From positions 32,988,430 through 33,052,429 of the forward strand of contig CM030359.1 of assembly GCA_017893485.1 (NCBI GenBank): a stretch of DNA of 64,000 nucleotides, given 5' to 3'. How positions within the stretch are numbered: the first letter of the stretch is position 1; each line of letters begins with the position of its first letter. The position numbers and the translations under genes were made by a program. Shown here piece after piece: positions 45,325 to 56,351 of this stretch. Source of the DNA: Hemerocallis citrina. Lineage: Eukaryota > Streptophyta > Magnoliopsida > Asparagales > Asphodelaceae. The notes below the pieces were generated by a model. That model was not told the DNA's origin. It saw only the letters and a program-made list of their open reading frames with translations, and made no database searches.

Positions 45325-45949
45325 TGATGATGGTAAAAATCACAGCAGATCAGGGCCGTAGGATCCCTGCACGAATCTCAAAGTATCTACAAGCAGATTA
45401 GCAATCACAGGCCTATTTTACAGGCCTGGCCCACTCCGAGACATGGGCTTCCCTCAACCCCATAAAAAGTGACAGGCTAGGCCCACTAAGAGAGACACTC
45501 AGCCCATGTTGGCTAGGAGTCAAATCTCTTATCCCCTAACAGGGACATCTTATGTCTTCAGGGGGGGAGACATGAAAGATCCAACGGTCACGATTCGATC
45601 TCTAGAATGTCTCTCAGGCCTATAAATATCCCTCTTCCTCTTCAGTCACTAGGTAATCAACAATTCACCAGTTTTCACTCTCATACTCTCTCTCTCTTTC
45701 TGGTTCTGACTTGAGCGTCAGAGGGTCTGTCGCCGAGGGCCACCCCCCGGTGTTTCAGACGTTTTGCAGGTCCGTCGGCCGCATCATCCATCATCGAATT
45801 CAGATCACAAAAGGTCAATCAACGATCCAGATTCAATCTCAAGAGCTCTAACCTCTTTTAACGGGCGAGGCACAGGTTTGACTTTTAGTAGTTTCCTTTA
45901 ATTATGAACTCACTATCTGTTTGCTCCCACACCGAAATAAGCAGCAACA
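45325..45949 (+). repeat. 5' LTR of the Tat-like element
   Basis: It contains the TATA box at 45621 and a CT-rich tract after it (about 45678-45700). It pairs with 55226-55856 along its whole length with scattered substitutions. Confidence 0.88.
45621..45628 (+). promoter_or_regulatory. TATA box of the Tat-like LTR
   Basis: TATAAATA, conserved in the 3' LTR at 55522-55529. The start of transcription would lie about 30 bp downstream, near AGTCACTAGG. Confidence 0.7.
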
Positions 45950-45952
45950 GAT

Positions 45953-45967
45953 TGGTGCCGTCTGTGG
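45953..45967 (+). promoter_or_regulatory. Primer-binding site of the Tat-like element
   Basis: TGGTGCCGTCTGTGG, three bases after the LTR. It differs from the initiator-Met site of the other elements and resembles the TGGCGCCGTCTGTGG seen in Tat-lineage elements. I do not assign the tRNA. Confidence 0.7.
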
Positions 45968-45994
45968 AAAACTACACAAGTAAGACTTATCGCC

Positions 45995-47935
45995 ATGCCA
46001 CAAAGACTAAGAGGTAAAGGGGCGGCCTCCAACCGTCGCACTACCACTCTTCGTCAACCAGCTCCTCCTATGGAAGATCAGATTCCTCCTCAACAGTCAC
46101 CCCGACAGCCTAATCATGCTCCTTCCACCGGAGAAGCGCCGGGGGGCTCCTGACAAAACTGTCCTGAAAAACATCCTCAGTACGACTGCATCTCAGTCCA
46201 AAATTCTTCAACTGGATCCCAAAAGAAGGACGACCAAGTCCTTCGCCGTATCCAAGAAGTAGAAGATCGCCTAGAACAGATGGAGAATGAGAAAAACTGC
46301 TCCAACAGGGCCTACCGCCCAAATCAACGTTCCTTCAACAAAACCATTCTCGATGCACCCGTTCCAAGGAACTAGAAAGTTCCTCAATTCAAATCCTACA
46401 ACGGGGAATCAGACCCGATGGACCACATCGAGAGCTTTAAAACACTTATGATGTTCTATAACGCCACCGATGCACTCATGTGTCGGACATTTCCCGCTAC
46501 ACTGAAATGATCAGCTAGGGAATGGTATTCACGTCTGAAACCTGAATCCACATTTTCTTTCGATCAGCTCAAGGAACTCTTCATTGCACACTTCGTTACT
46601 AGCCAGAGAACTGAAAAAACCAGTGTCTCCCTTCTAGAATTGAAGCAAGAAGATGGAGAACTGCCAAAGGACTTCGTCAAGCATTTAACAACTGAAGCAA
46701 GGTTAATTTCTGCCTTGAACACTTCAGTCGCAACTGCAGCTCTTTCGCCACAATGTCACTAACAAAGACCTGAAAGCCTCCTTCGCCAAAAAGCCACCCA
46801 AAAGTTTCACTGCGCTCCTGAAAAGGAGTGACAAGTATATCAAGGCGAGGAAGCTCTCTATCCTCAAGGCAAGAACGATTCATCTTCTGGGAACAAACAG
46901 AAGAACACAAGCGAGGAGGAACTCAAGAAGTTACAGAAAAACGGTGCATGTTCACGCCGTCCAACTCTAGCATCACGCTTCGAAAAATTCACTCCTCTCA
47001 ATCCAAGCGTATTAGCCATCCTCATGGAAGTGGAAAAGGACGGAATAATCTGCCGTCCCCCCATGATGTCAACGTCTAGCAGAAGAAGAGATAAAAATAA
47101 GTAGTGCACATTTCACAGAGATCATGGACACACTACTGACAACTATCGAACCCTTAAAGATGAACAGGAAGCCCTGATTCGCAGGGGCCATCTCTCCAAC
47201 ATCGTTCAGAAAGACAACGACGCCGAAAATCCTCAGTCCCGGAGGGCTAATAAGCGTCAGCAGAGGTCATGCAAGTTGCAAGATTCTGAACACATGGACG
47301 TCCTCCACTCCATTCGTGAAGACCCGATGGGGGGAGATTCCAACTCCTCCCACAAAGCTTTCGTCAGCAAAGTCAACTCCATAGATAACATTCTGCCTAC
47401 CAAACTTACCGGGATCCCGATATCTTTCTCCAACAAGGACTTAGAAGGCGTCCAAACACCTTATTGCGACTTATTGGTCATAAACCTTTGCATGCTAAAT
47501 CATGAGGTATGCTGTATCCTGGTGAACAATGGCAGCTCAGTAAACATCCTCTTCATGGCCACATTTCAGGCTCTCAAGCTCTCTCAAGACTGGCTCAAGA
47601 CAGCCGGTTATACACTTCTTGACTCCTCTGGTGCACCTGTCCAAGTCGAGGGAATTGTCGCACTCGACGTAACAGCAGGGAAAGCCCCCACTATTTTAAC
47701 AGAAGCACTGGACTTTATAGTAATCGATGTCAAAGATGCATACAATGCTATATTCGGTCGTCCCGGCCTAGCGGCATTCCATGCAGTTGCCTCTGCATTT
47801 CACATAAAAATAAAGTTCCCAACAACAGCTGGCGTAGGAGCCAACAGGTGGCACGATCATGCTACACTGCTACAATGGGGGGCTCCATTCCCCCCTCGAT
47901 GCCATAGAGTCACCGCAAAAAAGCAGTCACAATAA
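45995..47935 (+). pseudogene. gag-pro: Tat-type gag and protease, decayed
   Basis: ATG at 45995 opens MPQRLRGKGAASNRRTTTLR; stops and shifts follow (near 46150, 46372, 46507 and 46759). Gag core blocks are clear: FKSYNGESDPMDHIESFKT, TFPATLK and SAREWYSRLKPESTFSFDQL. A zinc-binding-like CTFHRDHGHTTDNY (near 47105) has lost its last Cys. The protease frame (47276-47935) is open: CCILVNNGSSVNILF has Asn where Asp-Ser-Gly is needed, so the enzyme is dead, and NAIFGRPGLAAFHAVAS is the usual C-terminal block. The frame ends at 47935 and no RT follows. Confidence 0.85.
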
Positions 47936-48329
47936 TTCAAAAACTGTAAACGAGCTTGAAGCCTCTGCCATAACCAACTTTACCAAGAACTTCCAAACCT
48001 GCCACATCATCGTTCACAGGTCCACATCATCTTTCACAGGTCCAAAATAGTTCTCATCATGACACAATAATAAACCTGAATCTCTCGCCCGAAGCCACTC
48101 CACCTATTCAACGAAGACAAATAGTCATGCTTAAACACATTGGTGCATCAGAAGATTCCTCTTTCACTATGCAAAACATTGGGGGGCTCCCTCCAAAACA
48201 GGCAAGTCCAGGCAAGGAGATATCAGTAGGGACTTGGCAAGTAGAACACCTAGTGAAGTACAACGAGTTGGGTGCCACACTTGTACACAAAAATGACACC
48301 AAAAAATTGTTAAAAACATCCTACGAGAC
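47936..48329 (+). other. Transition between protease and repeats
   Basis: A 20-bp duplication (CACATCATCGTTCACAGGTC and its near copy, 48002-48042) and an 83-codon frame at 48127-48378 with no recognisable domain. Confidence 0.4.
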
Positions 48330-50040
48330 GGGTTCGGAGCCCACATCCATAATGCAAAGTTACTACAGTAATTTATAATGAAACAAGTTCAGATTGCTTC
48401 GCCATTTGATCTACCCCTGCAACCTGTTAATTCATCAAAGCAAACAACGAGCTACACGCCCAACTTACATTTAATGCTGTGCTGGGCACTCGTTACAAGC
48501 TTTCCTCAACGCAAGTTCAGAATCTAGAACTCGAGAGTTGCAGCGTGCAAACATGCATGTTTAAAACACAACTCACCGATCGATTTGTTCTAGTTGAACT
48601 TCCTTGGAGACTCTGAAACAATGAGTTGATTGCCATACTTATACACTTAAGCAGTACCAAACACTCCTAGCGAGTCTCCCCGTAAGACGGATTCGGAGTC
48701 CATACCCATGGCTCGACAGGGACTCTAGCAATTTGCAATAACGCAAGTTCACAGTGCAATTCGCTATTCGATCTGCTCCTGCAATCCGTTAATGCCTCGA
48801 TGAACGGTTCGGAGTCCAGCTCATGGTTCAAAAGCAACTGTCAATTTACAAAGAAGCAAGTTCAGAGTGCGCTTTGCCATTCAAGCTGCTTCTGCAACCT
48901 GTTAATACTTAAACTAACAAGTTCGAAATCCATGTTCATGGTTCAGAGTTACTCCCTCAACCTGTAATAACACACGTTCAGAGTTTAACTCACCATTCGA
49001 TCTGTTCCTGCAACTAGTTAAATTTCCTCAACAACAGATTAATAGGTCCAAAATCATGGATCGAAGTTACCCTAGCAACACTTGTAAAAAGCAGTACTTG
49101 GGGTTCAACTCTCCATTCGATGTGACTTTCATAATCTGTCAGAGGCCCCATACAGCAAGTTTGGAAAACAACTCTCCTTCAGAGTTGTCCCTACAACTAG
49201 CTGGGTTCAAGACGGAGCAATGCTAAACTCCGTCATACACCATCAAAAATTCTTTAAGCTATACGTAAAAGACTTGAGGCCCTGTTATTTAGCGATAAAG
49301 AACCCGTCAATGGCACATCAACCATGACAGCAAGGATCAAGCATATGAAATGAATCCCGCAAATCACAGAACTATCACCAACTCATATGTTCAGATCCAG
49401 TAGCACTACGGACGTCCGCAAATACAAAACGGCTAATCCAAAGTCTAACTCTCCCAAGAGCAGCTCATACGACTAGCCAACCCCCAAGACGATGTATCAC
49501 AGGACAAGACACCAACATGTAGAAGACTTCTCATTCCAAAAAATACAAGTCTCATTACAACAGCAAAGTTACAATTACTCCACGATTCACGTCTAAGAAT
49601 CGCTACCGAAAGTCCTGTGAACACTGTACAGCAAACTGTCATGAAAACTGTTCTTCCAGCTATACACACTGGAAAGATGCTCTACCTAAGAGAAACCAAA
49701 CTCCTTGCCGGCCTCCTACCAGCTAACAGCTCCATAGGGCCGCCTCAACTCTTGATGATAATATTCAAGACAAGTCTTCCTTAGACGAGAAAACTCCAAA
49801 TGCATCCGACCACCTTCACTTGAGCAAGCTCCAACTTTGTCTTGCTTAAAGCGTCGTGCAAATGGGAGAGTTCCAACTCTGTCAAGCATAGCGTACCACA
49901 AAGGAGAGCAAGCTCAGTTTCTCAAAGAACCTCGTTCGATGCACGCAACTACTTGTCAGTGAAAAGAAGAATGGAATCACCTCAACACTGAATAAACACA
50001 AGTTACTTCACTTCCACACTAAGAAGATTCAGAACACCCA
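48330..50040 (+). repeat. Degenerate tandem array A, about 117-bp period
   Basis: Recurring blocks GGTTCGGAGTCCA, CAAGTTCAGAGTGC, CATTCGATCTGCTCCTGCAA and CTGTTAAT. Anchors at about 48691, 48807, 48921 and 49045 give spacings of 114-124, roughly twice the 57-59 bp unit that follows. After about 49200 the order decays. No coding domain. Confidence 0.65.
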
Positions 50041-51640
50041 TAACTTATCCACTCTAAAAATGAGTTCGATGCTCCGTGCGCCACTTGAGTTCCTCCGGCC
50101 AACCACTCGTCAACATCGAATAACGGGTCTAACACCCCGATCGCTGCTCGCCGCTTGAGCTCCATCAGTAACTCGTTGGTCCCAAACAACGAGTTCAGCG
50201 TTCTGCTTGCCGCTTGAGCTCCATCAACAATTCGTCTGTCCCAAAGAACGAGTTCAGCACTCTACTCGGCGCTTGAGCTCCATCAGCAACTCATTGGTCC
50301 CAAACAATGAGTTCTGCGCTCTGCTTGCCGCTTGAGCTCCATTAGCAACTCGTTGGTCACAAACAACGAGTTCAGCGGTCCGCTCACCGCTTGAGCTCCA
50401 TCAGCAACTCGTTGGTCCTAAACAATGAGTTCAGCGCTCCGCCCACCACTTGAGCTCCATCAACAACTCGTTGGTTCCAGACAACGAGTTCAGCGCTCTG
50501 CTAGCCGCTTGAGCTCCATCAACAACTCGTTGGTCCCAGACAATGAGTTCAGCGCTCTGCTCGCCACTTGAGCTCCATCAACGAATTGTTGGCTCCAAAC
50601 AATGAGTTCAACACCTTGGTCTTCATTCAGGCTCGCTTGGCAACTCGTTGGTTCCAAACAGCAGATTCAACATTCAGCACACTGCTTCAACTCCTTCAAG
50701 CTACAACTTGTTGTTTCCAAACAACGAGCTCAAACATCTTGGACTTCGCTCAAGCTTTGCCAAATAACTCATTGTTCCAAACAACGAGTTCAATGCTCTA
50801 CCCACTGCTTGAGCTCTGTCCATGCTCCAAACAGCGAGTTCAATATCTTGGGCTTCGCTCAAGCTCTTCCAAATAGCTCGTTAACTCCAAACAACAGGTT
50901 CAATGCCTTGGTCTTCGCTCAAGCTTCACCAAATAGCTCATTGGCTCTAAACAACGAGTTCAACACTTTGGTCTTCGCTCAAGCTCCACCAAATAGCTCG
51001 CTAGCTCCAAACAACGAGTTCAATGTTCTACTCTTCGCTTGAGCTCCTTCAACAACGAGATCAGCGCTCCGCTCGCCGCTTGAGCTCCATCAACAACTCG
51101 TTGGTCCCAAACAACGAGTTCAGCACTCTGCTCGCCGCTTAATCTCCGTCAAACAGCTCGTTGGCTTCAAACAAAGAGTTCAATGCTCTGCTCTCCGCAC
51201 GAGCTCCGTCTATAACTTGTTGGCCCCAAACAACGAGTTCGAAGCCTTGCTCTATGCTTGAGCTCTGTCAATCACTCGTTGGCCCCAAATGACGAGTTCT
51301 ATGCTCTGATTGCCACTTGAGCTTCGTCAACAACTCATTGGCTCCCCACAAAAAGTTCAACACCATGGTCTTCGCCCTAGCACCGTCTACAACTTGTTGG
51401 CTCCGAGTAACGAGTTCTATGCTCTACTCGCCGCATGAGATTTGCCTACGCTTGTTGTCTTCGAATAACAAGTTCTACGATCTGATTGCCACTTGAGCAC
51501 CATCAACAACTCGTTGGTCCCAAATAACGAGTTCAATGCCTTGATCTTCGCTAGGGCTACATCAAATAGCTCGTTGACTCCAAACAACGAGTTCAGCACT
51601 CTGCTCGCCGCAAGAGCTTCATCAATAACTCGCTGGGGCC
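50041..51640 (+). repeat. Tandem array B, 59-bp hairpin units
   Basis: CTTGAGCTCCATCA recurs exactly every 59 bp at 50154, 50213, 50272, 50331, 50390 and 50449, and less regularly to about 51640 (roughly 27 units). Each unit contains an inverted repeat such as AACTCGTTG, loop GTCCCAAA, CAACGAGTT (50170-50195). In 50288-50313 both arms have changed together to AACTCATTG and CAATGAGTT. Downstream units are more diverged (CTTCGCTCAAGCTCCACC variants). Confidence 0.9.
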
Positions 51641-52960
51641 AAACAACAAGTTCAAGCTAAAGTTCACCTCACATCTCTCCCTACAAACTCGCTGGGATCA
51701 AACAGCAGTTTCTACATCAGCTCTATCTCAGAGTTGTGTCTAAACTCGCTGGAGTCAAATGGCAGTTTCTGGACCAACTCAATCAAGGAGTTGTTCCTAC
51801 ACGCTTGCTCGGCGCAAACAGCAGGTGCAACATCCAACTCTGTCATAGAGTCTTCTATAAACTCGCCGGGACCAAACGGCAGTTCCTACATCAACTCTAT
51901 CTCAGAGTTGCCTCAAATATTGCCTGGGTCAAACGGCAGTTTCTACATCAACTATATCTCAGAGTTGTCCCTAAACTCACCGGAGTCGAACGACAGTTTT
52001 TGGACCAACTCAATCAAGGAGTTGTCCCTACACGCTTGATGGGCGCAAACAGCAGGTGCAATGCTCAATTCCGTCATAGAGCTATCTCCAATCTTGATTG
52101 GACCGAACAACAAGTTCAGCACTCAATTTCGTCATACAACTTTCTCCACAAACTCGCCGGGATCAAACGACAGTTTCTACCTCAACTTTGTCTCAGAGTT
52201 GTCCCTACACGCTTGCTGGGTGCAAATAGCAGGTGCAACATCCAACTCTGTCATAGAGCCCTCTACAAACTTGTCGGGATCAAACGACAGTTTCTACATC
52301 AACTATATCTCAGAGTTGTCTCTACACGCTTGCAGGGTGCAAACAGCAGGTGCAACATCCAACTCCGTTTTAGAGTCCTCTCCAAACTCTCCGGGACCGA
52401 ACGACAGTTTTTACATCGATTCTACCATAGAGTCGTCTCCACAAACTCGCTGGGATCAAACAGCGAGCTCTACGCCACTCAGCCACAATTTGCCCCTACA
52501 AACTCGCCGGGGTCAAACGGCAGTTTCTGGACCAACTCAATCAAAGAGTTGTCTCTACACGCTTGCTGGGTGCAAACAGCAGGTGCAACATCTAACTCCG
52601 TCACAAAGCCCTCTCTAAGCTTGTTGGGAACAAACAACGAGTTCAGCACACAACTCGATCACGGAGTTTCCTCTATAAATTCACTGGGGCCAACCAGCAA
52701 GCTCAGCACTCAATACTACCACTGAGTTCCATCTAAATTCGCTAGGATCAAACGCGAGCCATACATTGACTCAGTCAAAGAATTGTCTCTCCACACTCAC
52801 TGGGATCGAACAACTAGCTCTACGTCAACCCAGTCACAGAGTTCTCTACACGCTTGCCGGGCGCAAACGGCAAGCTCAAAATGCTCAACTCTGTCCCGGA
52901 TATACCACAGCAACTTGTTGAGATCAAACAGCAAGTTTGTAAACAGCTCTCCCAGCGCAT
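51641..52960 (+). repeat. Tandem array C, 57-58 bp hairpin units
   Basis: Units alternate between an AAACTCGC(T/C)GG...CAGTTTCTACATCAACT form and an ACACGCTTGCTGG...CAGCAGGTGCAACATCCAACT form. The hairpin persists with a GGNNCAAA loop and stems that differ: GCCG/CGGC at 51865-51880, TGTCG/CGACA at 52272-52289, CTCGCTG/CAGCGAG at 52446-52467, GCTTGCCG/CGGCAAGC at 52852-52875. A frame stays open at 51736-52725, but two other frames are also largely open, so I do not call it a protein. Confidence 0.88.
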
Positions 52961-53030
52961 CTATTTCTATACATGCAAGATCCGCCAATCGACATTCATA
53001 GAGTAAAAAAGCTGGGTATATACATATAAG

Positions 53031-53033
<3 letters not shown>

Positions 53034-53108
<75 letters not shown>
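53034..53108. repeat. (TA)n microsatellite
   Basis: About 75 bp of pure TA directly left of a MITE; a shorter AT run follows the MITE at 53508-53528. Confidence 0.95.
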
Positions 53109-53111
<3 letters not shown>

Positions 53112-53113
53112 AT

Positions 53114-53501
53114 GTGAGCCTCATACTTGTATGAGGAAATTTTCCTCATACATAGTGATTATACTCACTTGGTAGCGTCCTTATGGAAGATCCAGTCCGT
53201 CCATCATTTTTATCATGCTAATAGATGTATGTGTAGAAAAAATCAAGTGGTTTGGAGGTCATTCACCCATGCATCATGTGGGTCCAATTTATGGTTCAAT
53301 TTGTATTACTATTGAAATTGCTCATTTTTCAACCACATGATGCATGGGTAAATGACCTCCAAACCACTTGATTTTTTCTACACATACGTCTATTAGCATG
53401 ATAAAAATGATGGATGGACTGGATCTTCCATAAGGGCCCCACCAAATGAGTATAATCACTTTGTATGAGGAAAATTTCCTCATACTCTATATGAGGCTCA
53501 C
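53114..53501. mobile_element. 388-bp foldback MITE with 168-bp inverted arms
   Basis: Arms 53114-53281 and 53333-53501 are inverted copies, over 90% alike by eye, with a 51-bp loop. The ends are GTGAGCCTCATA and TATGAGGCTCAC. Near each end is a further 20-bp palindrome (TATGAGGAAATTTTCCTCATA-like), so there is a hairpin inside each arm. It lies between AT repeats, so the target duplication cannot be read. No transposase. Confidence 0.85.
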
Positions 53502-53529
53502 TTTTCTCATATATATATATATATATATG

Positions 53530-54008
53530 ATTTGTTGCATATACACGACAATATATACATATACAAAAAAAAATTATATGCAAACCCAAGCTCAAAACAG
53601 CTCCAAAAAATCCCCAAAAAGAAGGTCACAAATTCAAAGAGAGAGGAAAAGAAGATTTTGGGTTCGGTTCGGGTTCAAATCCACAACCCAAAACCACTTA
53701 CCAAAATCCAAACAAATCCAAGTGGCTACATAGTGGGTTGCGGATCCAAACCCGAAACACCAAACCCGCTCCGCCTTTTCCTTCTTCTTCTTCTCCAAAT
53801 TTTCCCGCCAAAAGCTCTACTTCGAAAACCCAACAACAGGGGTTTGTCGACGAAGCCTCTTTAAGCCCTCGCCTTGCTGCTAACTTCGCACCTCCGCTCT
53901 GCCATTACACTCCGTCGAGCCCTGTCTCCGAGCTCAGTCCACCTCGTCGAAACCCACAACAGAGCTCGACCGAAAACAGAGTTCAAACCCAAAAAAATCC
54001 TAACTCTG
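53530..54008 (+). other. Non-coding 3' part of the Tat-like element
   Basis: An A-rich then CT/CCG-rich stretch. Overlapping open frames (53532-54055) have no recognisable domain and low complexity. I see no gene. Confidence 0.4.
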
Positions 54009-54590
54009 TAGCTCGGCGAGAGCTCGAGCTCCATAGCTCGGCGATATCCCCGTAGCTCGGTAAGGTCCCCGTAGCTCGGCGAAGATCAATACTCCGTAGC
54101 TCGGCGAACCCATAGCTCGACGAGAGAGCTCCGTAGCTCAGCGAATCCTTCGAAGGCCATAGCTCGGCGAAACGGAATCCTATAGCTCGGCAAGAGAGCT
54201 CCGTAGCTCGGCAAATCCTTCGAAGGCCATAGCTCGGCGAAACGGAGTTCTGTAACTCAGCGAGACGAGCTATCTTCATAAATCGGCGAGACAAAGCTCA
54301 AACTCATAGCTCGGCGAAAGATCGAAGCTCCATACCTCGGCGATGCCTCGACGTCTCCAGAGTTCGGCGAGAAGCTCGACGCGGCAGCACCTCAACAATA
54401 CCATCGAAAGCTCGGTGAAAGGTTGAAGGCCATAACTCGACAAATTTGCATCACAGGGTCGATGTCACCATAGCTCGACCAAGACGAACAACTCCCTTAG
54501 CTCAGCCAAAATTTGCCCCATAACTCCGCAATCGCCTACTAAAGCATTTGCCGAGCTATGCATCGAAGGAGAAGAGAGTAGCTCGGTGAA
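54009..54590 (+). repeat. Array D: TAGCTCGGCGA core with variable spacers
   Basis: About twenty copies of an 11-base core (TAGCTCGGCGA and one- or two-base variants) separated by 8-30 bases of mostly different sequence. One 65-bp piece is doubled (around GAGAGCTCCGTAGCTC at 54121 and 54190, with TCCTTCGAAGGCCATAGCTC in both). It is unlike arrays A-C. Confidence 0.8.
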
Positions 54591-55225
54591 TTGGTTCGCC
54601 GAGCTGAGGGGTAAAAGAAGACGACAGAGAGCCATCCGATCTCCACAAAATTCGTGCATGCCCATGATCAACGCCCTACATTTTTTCGGTCTTGATCTTG
54701 CCTCTCCGCCGTCCGATCTCCATCAGCGGGCAAGCTGCCATATGATGAGCGACTCAGATCGCACCAATATCAGCACATCTCTGATCTGCACTTCAAATCG
54801 CTCCAAAAAGTAAGCCCAGATCTGATAAATCAGAAAATTAATTAAAAATCATTTTTAATTTCAAATTTTGATTTAAAAATTAAAAAATAATTGTTTTAAT
54901 TTGAAAAAATAATTAAAAATCCGAAAAAAATAATTAAATTGAATTTATTAATTATAAAATTCGAAACAGTGATTTCGAGACAGTAGAGCATTCCATAAAA
55001 TTCGGAAAAATCTGAAGAACTATGGAAAAATTCCATTAAAAATTCAGAAAATTTGGGAAAAAATATGGAAAAATTCAAGAATGTATTCACCGCCTTCAGA
55101 AGCCATAGATCAGTTCCAGGTATCTCCGAACACTCTGACTGCTAAGATTATTTGCCAGATTTTAAAAATAAGACGTACTACTTCCCGAAAGCCATGAAAA
55201 TTGCCTTCCGGAAGTGGGGGGCTTA
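54591..55225 (+). other. Terminal non-coding stretch and PPT of the Tat-like element
   Basis: AT-rich with an A/T homopolymer zone (54830-55080) and no coding signal. A purine run AAGTGGGGGGCT at 55212-55223 acts as the PPT two bases before the 3' LTR. Confidence 0.55.
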
Positions 55226-55856
55226 TGATGATGGTAAAAATCGCAGCAGATCAGAGCCGTACGATCTCTGCACGAATCTCAAAGTATCTACAGGCAGATT
55301 AGCCATTACATGCCTATTTTACAGGCCTGGGCCCACTCCGAGACATGAGCTTTCTCTCAAGCCCATAAAAAGTGACAGACTAGGCCCACTAAGAGAACAC
55401 CCAGCCCATGTTGGCTAGGAGTCAAATCTCTTATTCCCTAACAGGGATATCTTATCTCTTCAAAGGGGAGACATGAAAGATCCAACAGTCACGATTCGAT
55501 CTCTAGAATGTCTTTCAAACCTATAAATACCTCTCCCTCTCTTCAGTCACAAGGTAATCAACAATTCACCAGTTTTCACTCTCATACTCTCTCTCTCTCT
55601 CTCTCTTTCTGATTCTGACTTGAGCGTCGGAGGGTCTGTCGCCTAGGGCCACCCCCTGTATTTCAGATGTTTTGCAGGTCCATCGGTTGCATCATTCACC
55701 ATCGAATTCAGATCACAGGAGGTCAATCAACGATCCATATTCAATCTCAAGAGCTCTAATTCTTTTAACGGGCGAGGCACAGGTTTAACTTTAAGTAGTT
55801 TCCTTTAATTATGAACTCACTATCTGTTTGCTCCCACACCGAAATAAGCAGCAACA
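55226..55856 (+). repeat. 3' LTR of the Tat-like element
   Basis: Copy of 45325-45949 with a longer CT run (about 55588-55609) and clearly more than a few substitutions, so the insertion is older than that of the young Gypsy element. Confidence 0.88.
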
Positions 55857-56351
55857 CATCCCATACAAGATAGCTCTCATCCCCAAAAATAATAATTACA
55901 AGTAATTACAAAAATTTTCGTTCCGCCCAAACAACAACAACATCCAAAAAAGTGGTCCTGCCACCGGTCCACACAAAAGGCGCCCACCATCCTGCTTCCA
56001 CATGTCAATCACTCTTCCTCAGTGGTTCCCCCCTTTCCTCATTCTCTGCCTCGAAGGTCGCTGTGTTGTCCTCGATGTACATTTTCTTGACTCTCTTTGT
56101 TGAATCCCCACCTGCCGTAATAGACCAGAAGATGATATTAGCATTAATCTTGAATAGCAGTTGATGATGCATGATGTGTCTATGCTGTGGCCTAAAAATT
56201 TTATAGTTTCTCTCTAACCAAATCCCCCAGCAAATTGCCATCACCTCAACCCCCCAAATTTCAAAGTCTCCTTGCCGTAGGTGTAATTGATGCCAATTAC
56301 CCCACAATTCTTGCACCATCTCCGGGCACGATCCGGAGATGCCTAATCTGT
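55857..56351 (-). mobile_element. LINE ORF2 tail and 3' UTR
   Basis: Frames beyond the zf-RVT region are broken. The - strand ends GAGAGCTATCTTGTATGGGATG at the junction with the Tat-like LTR. No poly-A here, which fits the 3' end being elsewhere (45.2 kb). Confidence 0.6.

Larger units (their letters stand above)
45325..55856 (+). mobile_element. Tat-like Gypsy element without pol, filled with tandem repeats
   Basis: LTRs of 625 and 631 bp (45325-45949 and 55226-55856) begin TGATGATGGTAAAAATC and end GCAGCAACA. Inside: a PBS of non-Met type, decayed gag-protease, then arrays of 57-59 bp based repeats, a TA microsatellite, a MITE, a second array, and a PPT (AAGTGGGGGGCT). No RT, RNase H or integrase is found on either strand. 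The flanks TATCA and CATCC share only ATC, so the target duplication is doubtful. It sits inside the 3' UTR of the LINE. Confidence 0.8.

Noticed and set aside
51736..52725. Open frame of about 330 codons through the tandem array
   Set aside because: Other frames of the same repeats are also open for long stretches, unit length varies (57 and 58), and there is no domain. Openness is a by-product of repeat composition.
50041..52960. Array looked at as a possible CRISPR
   Set aside because: Units run head to tail with no unique spacers, in a plant nuclear setting inside a retrotransposon.
54009..54590. Core plus variable spacer pattern as CRISPR-like
   Set aside because: Core is only 11 bases, spacers vary from 8 to 30 bases, there are no cas genes, and the context is eukaryotic.
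45320..55861. 5-bp target duplication of the Tat-like element (TATCA/CATCC)
   Set aside because: Only three central bases agree, which chance easily gives.
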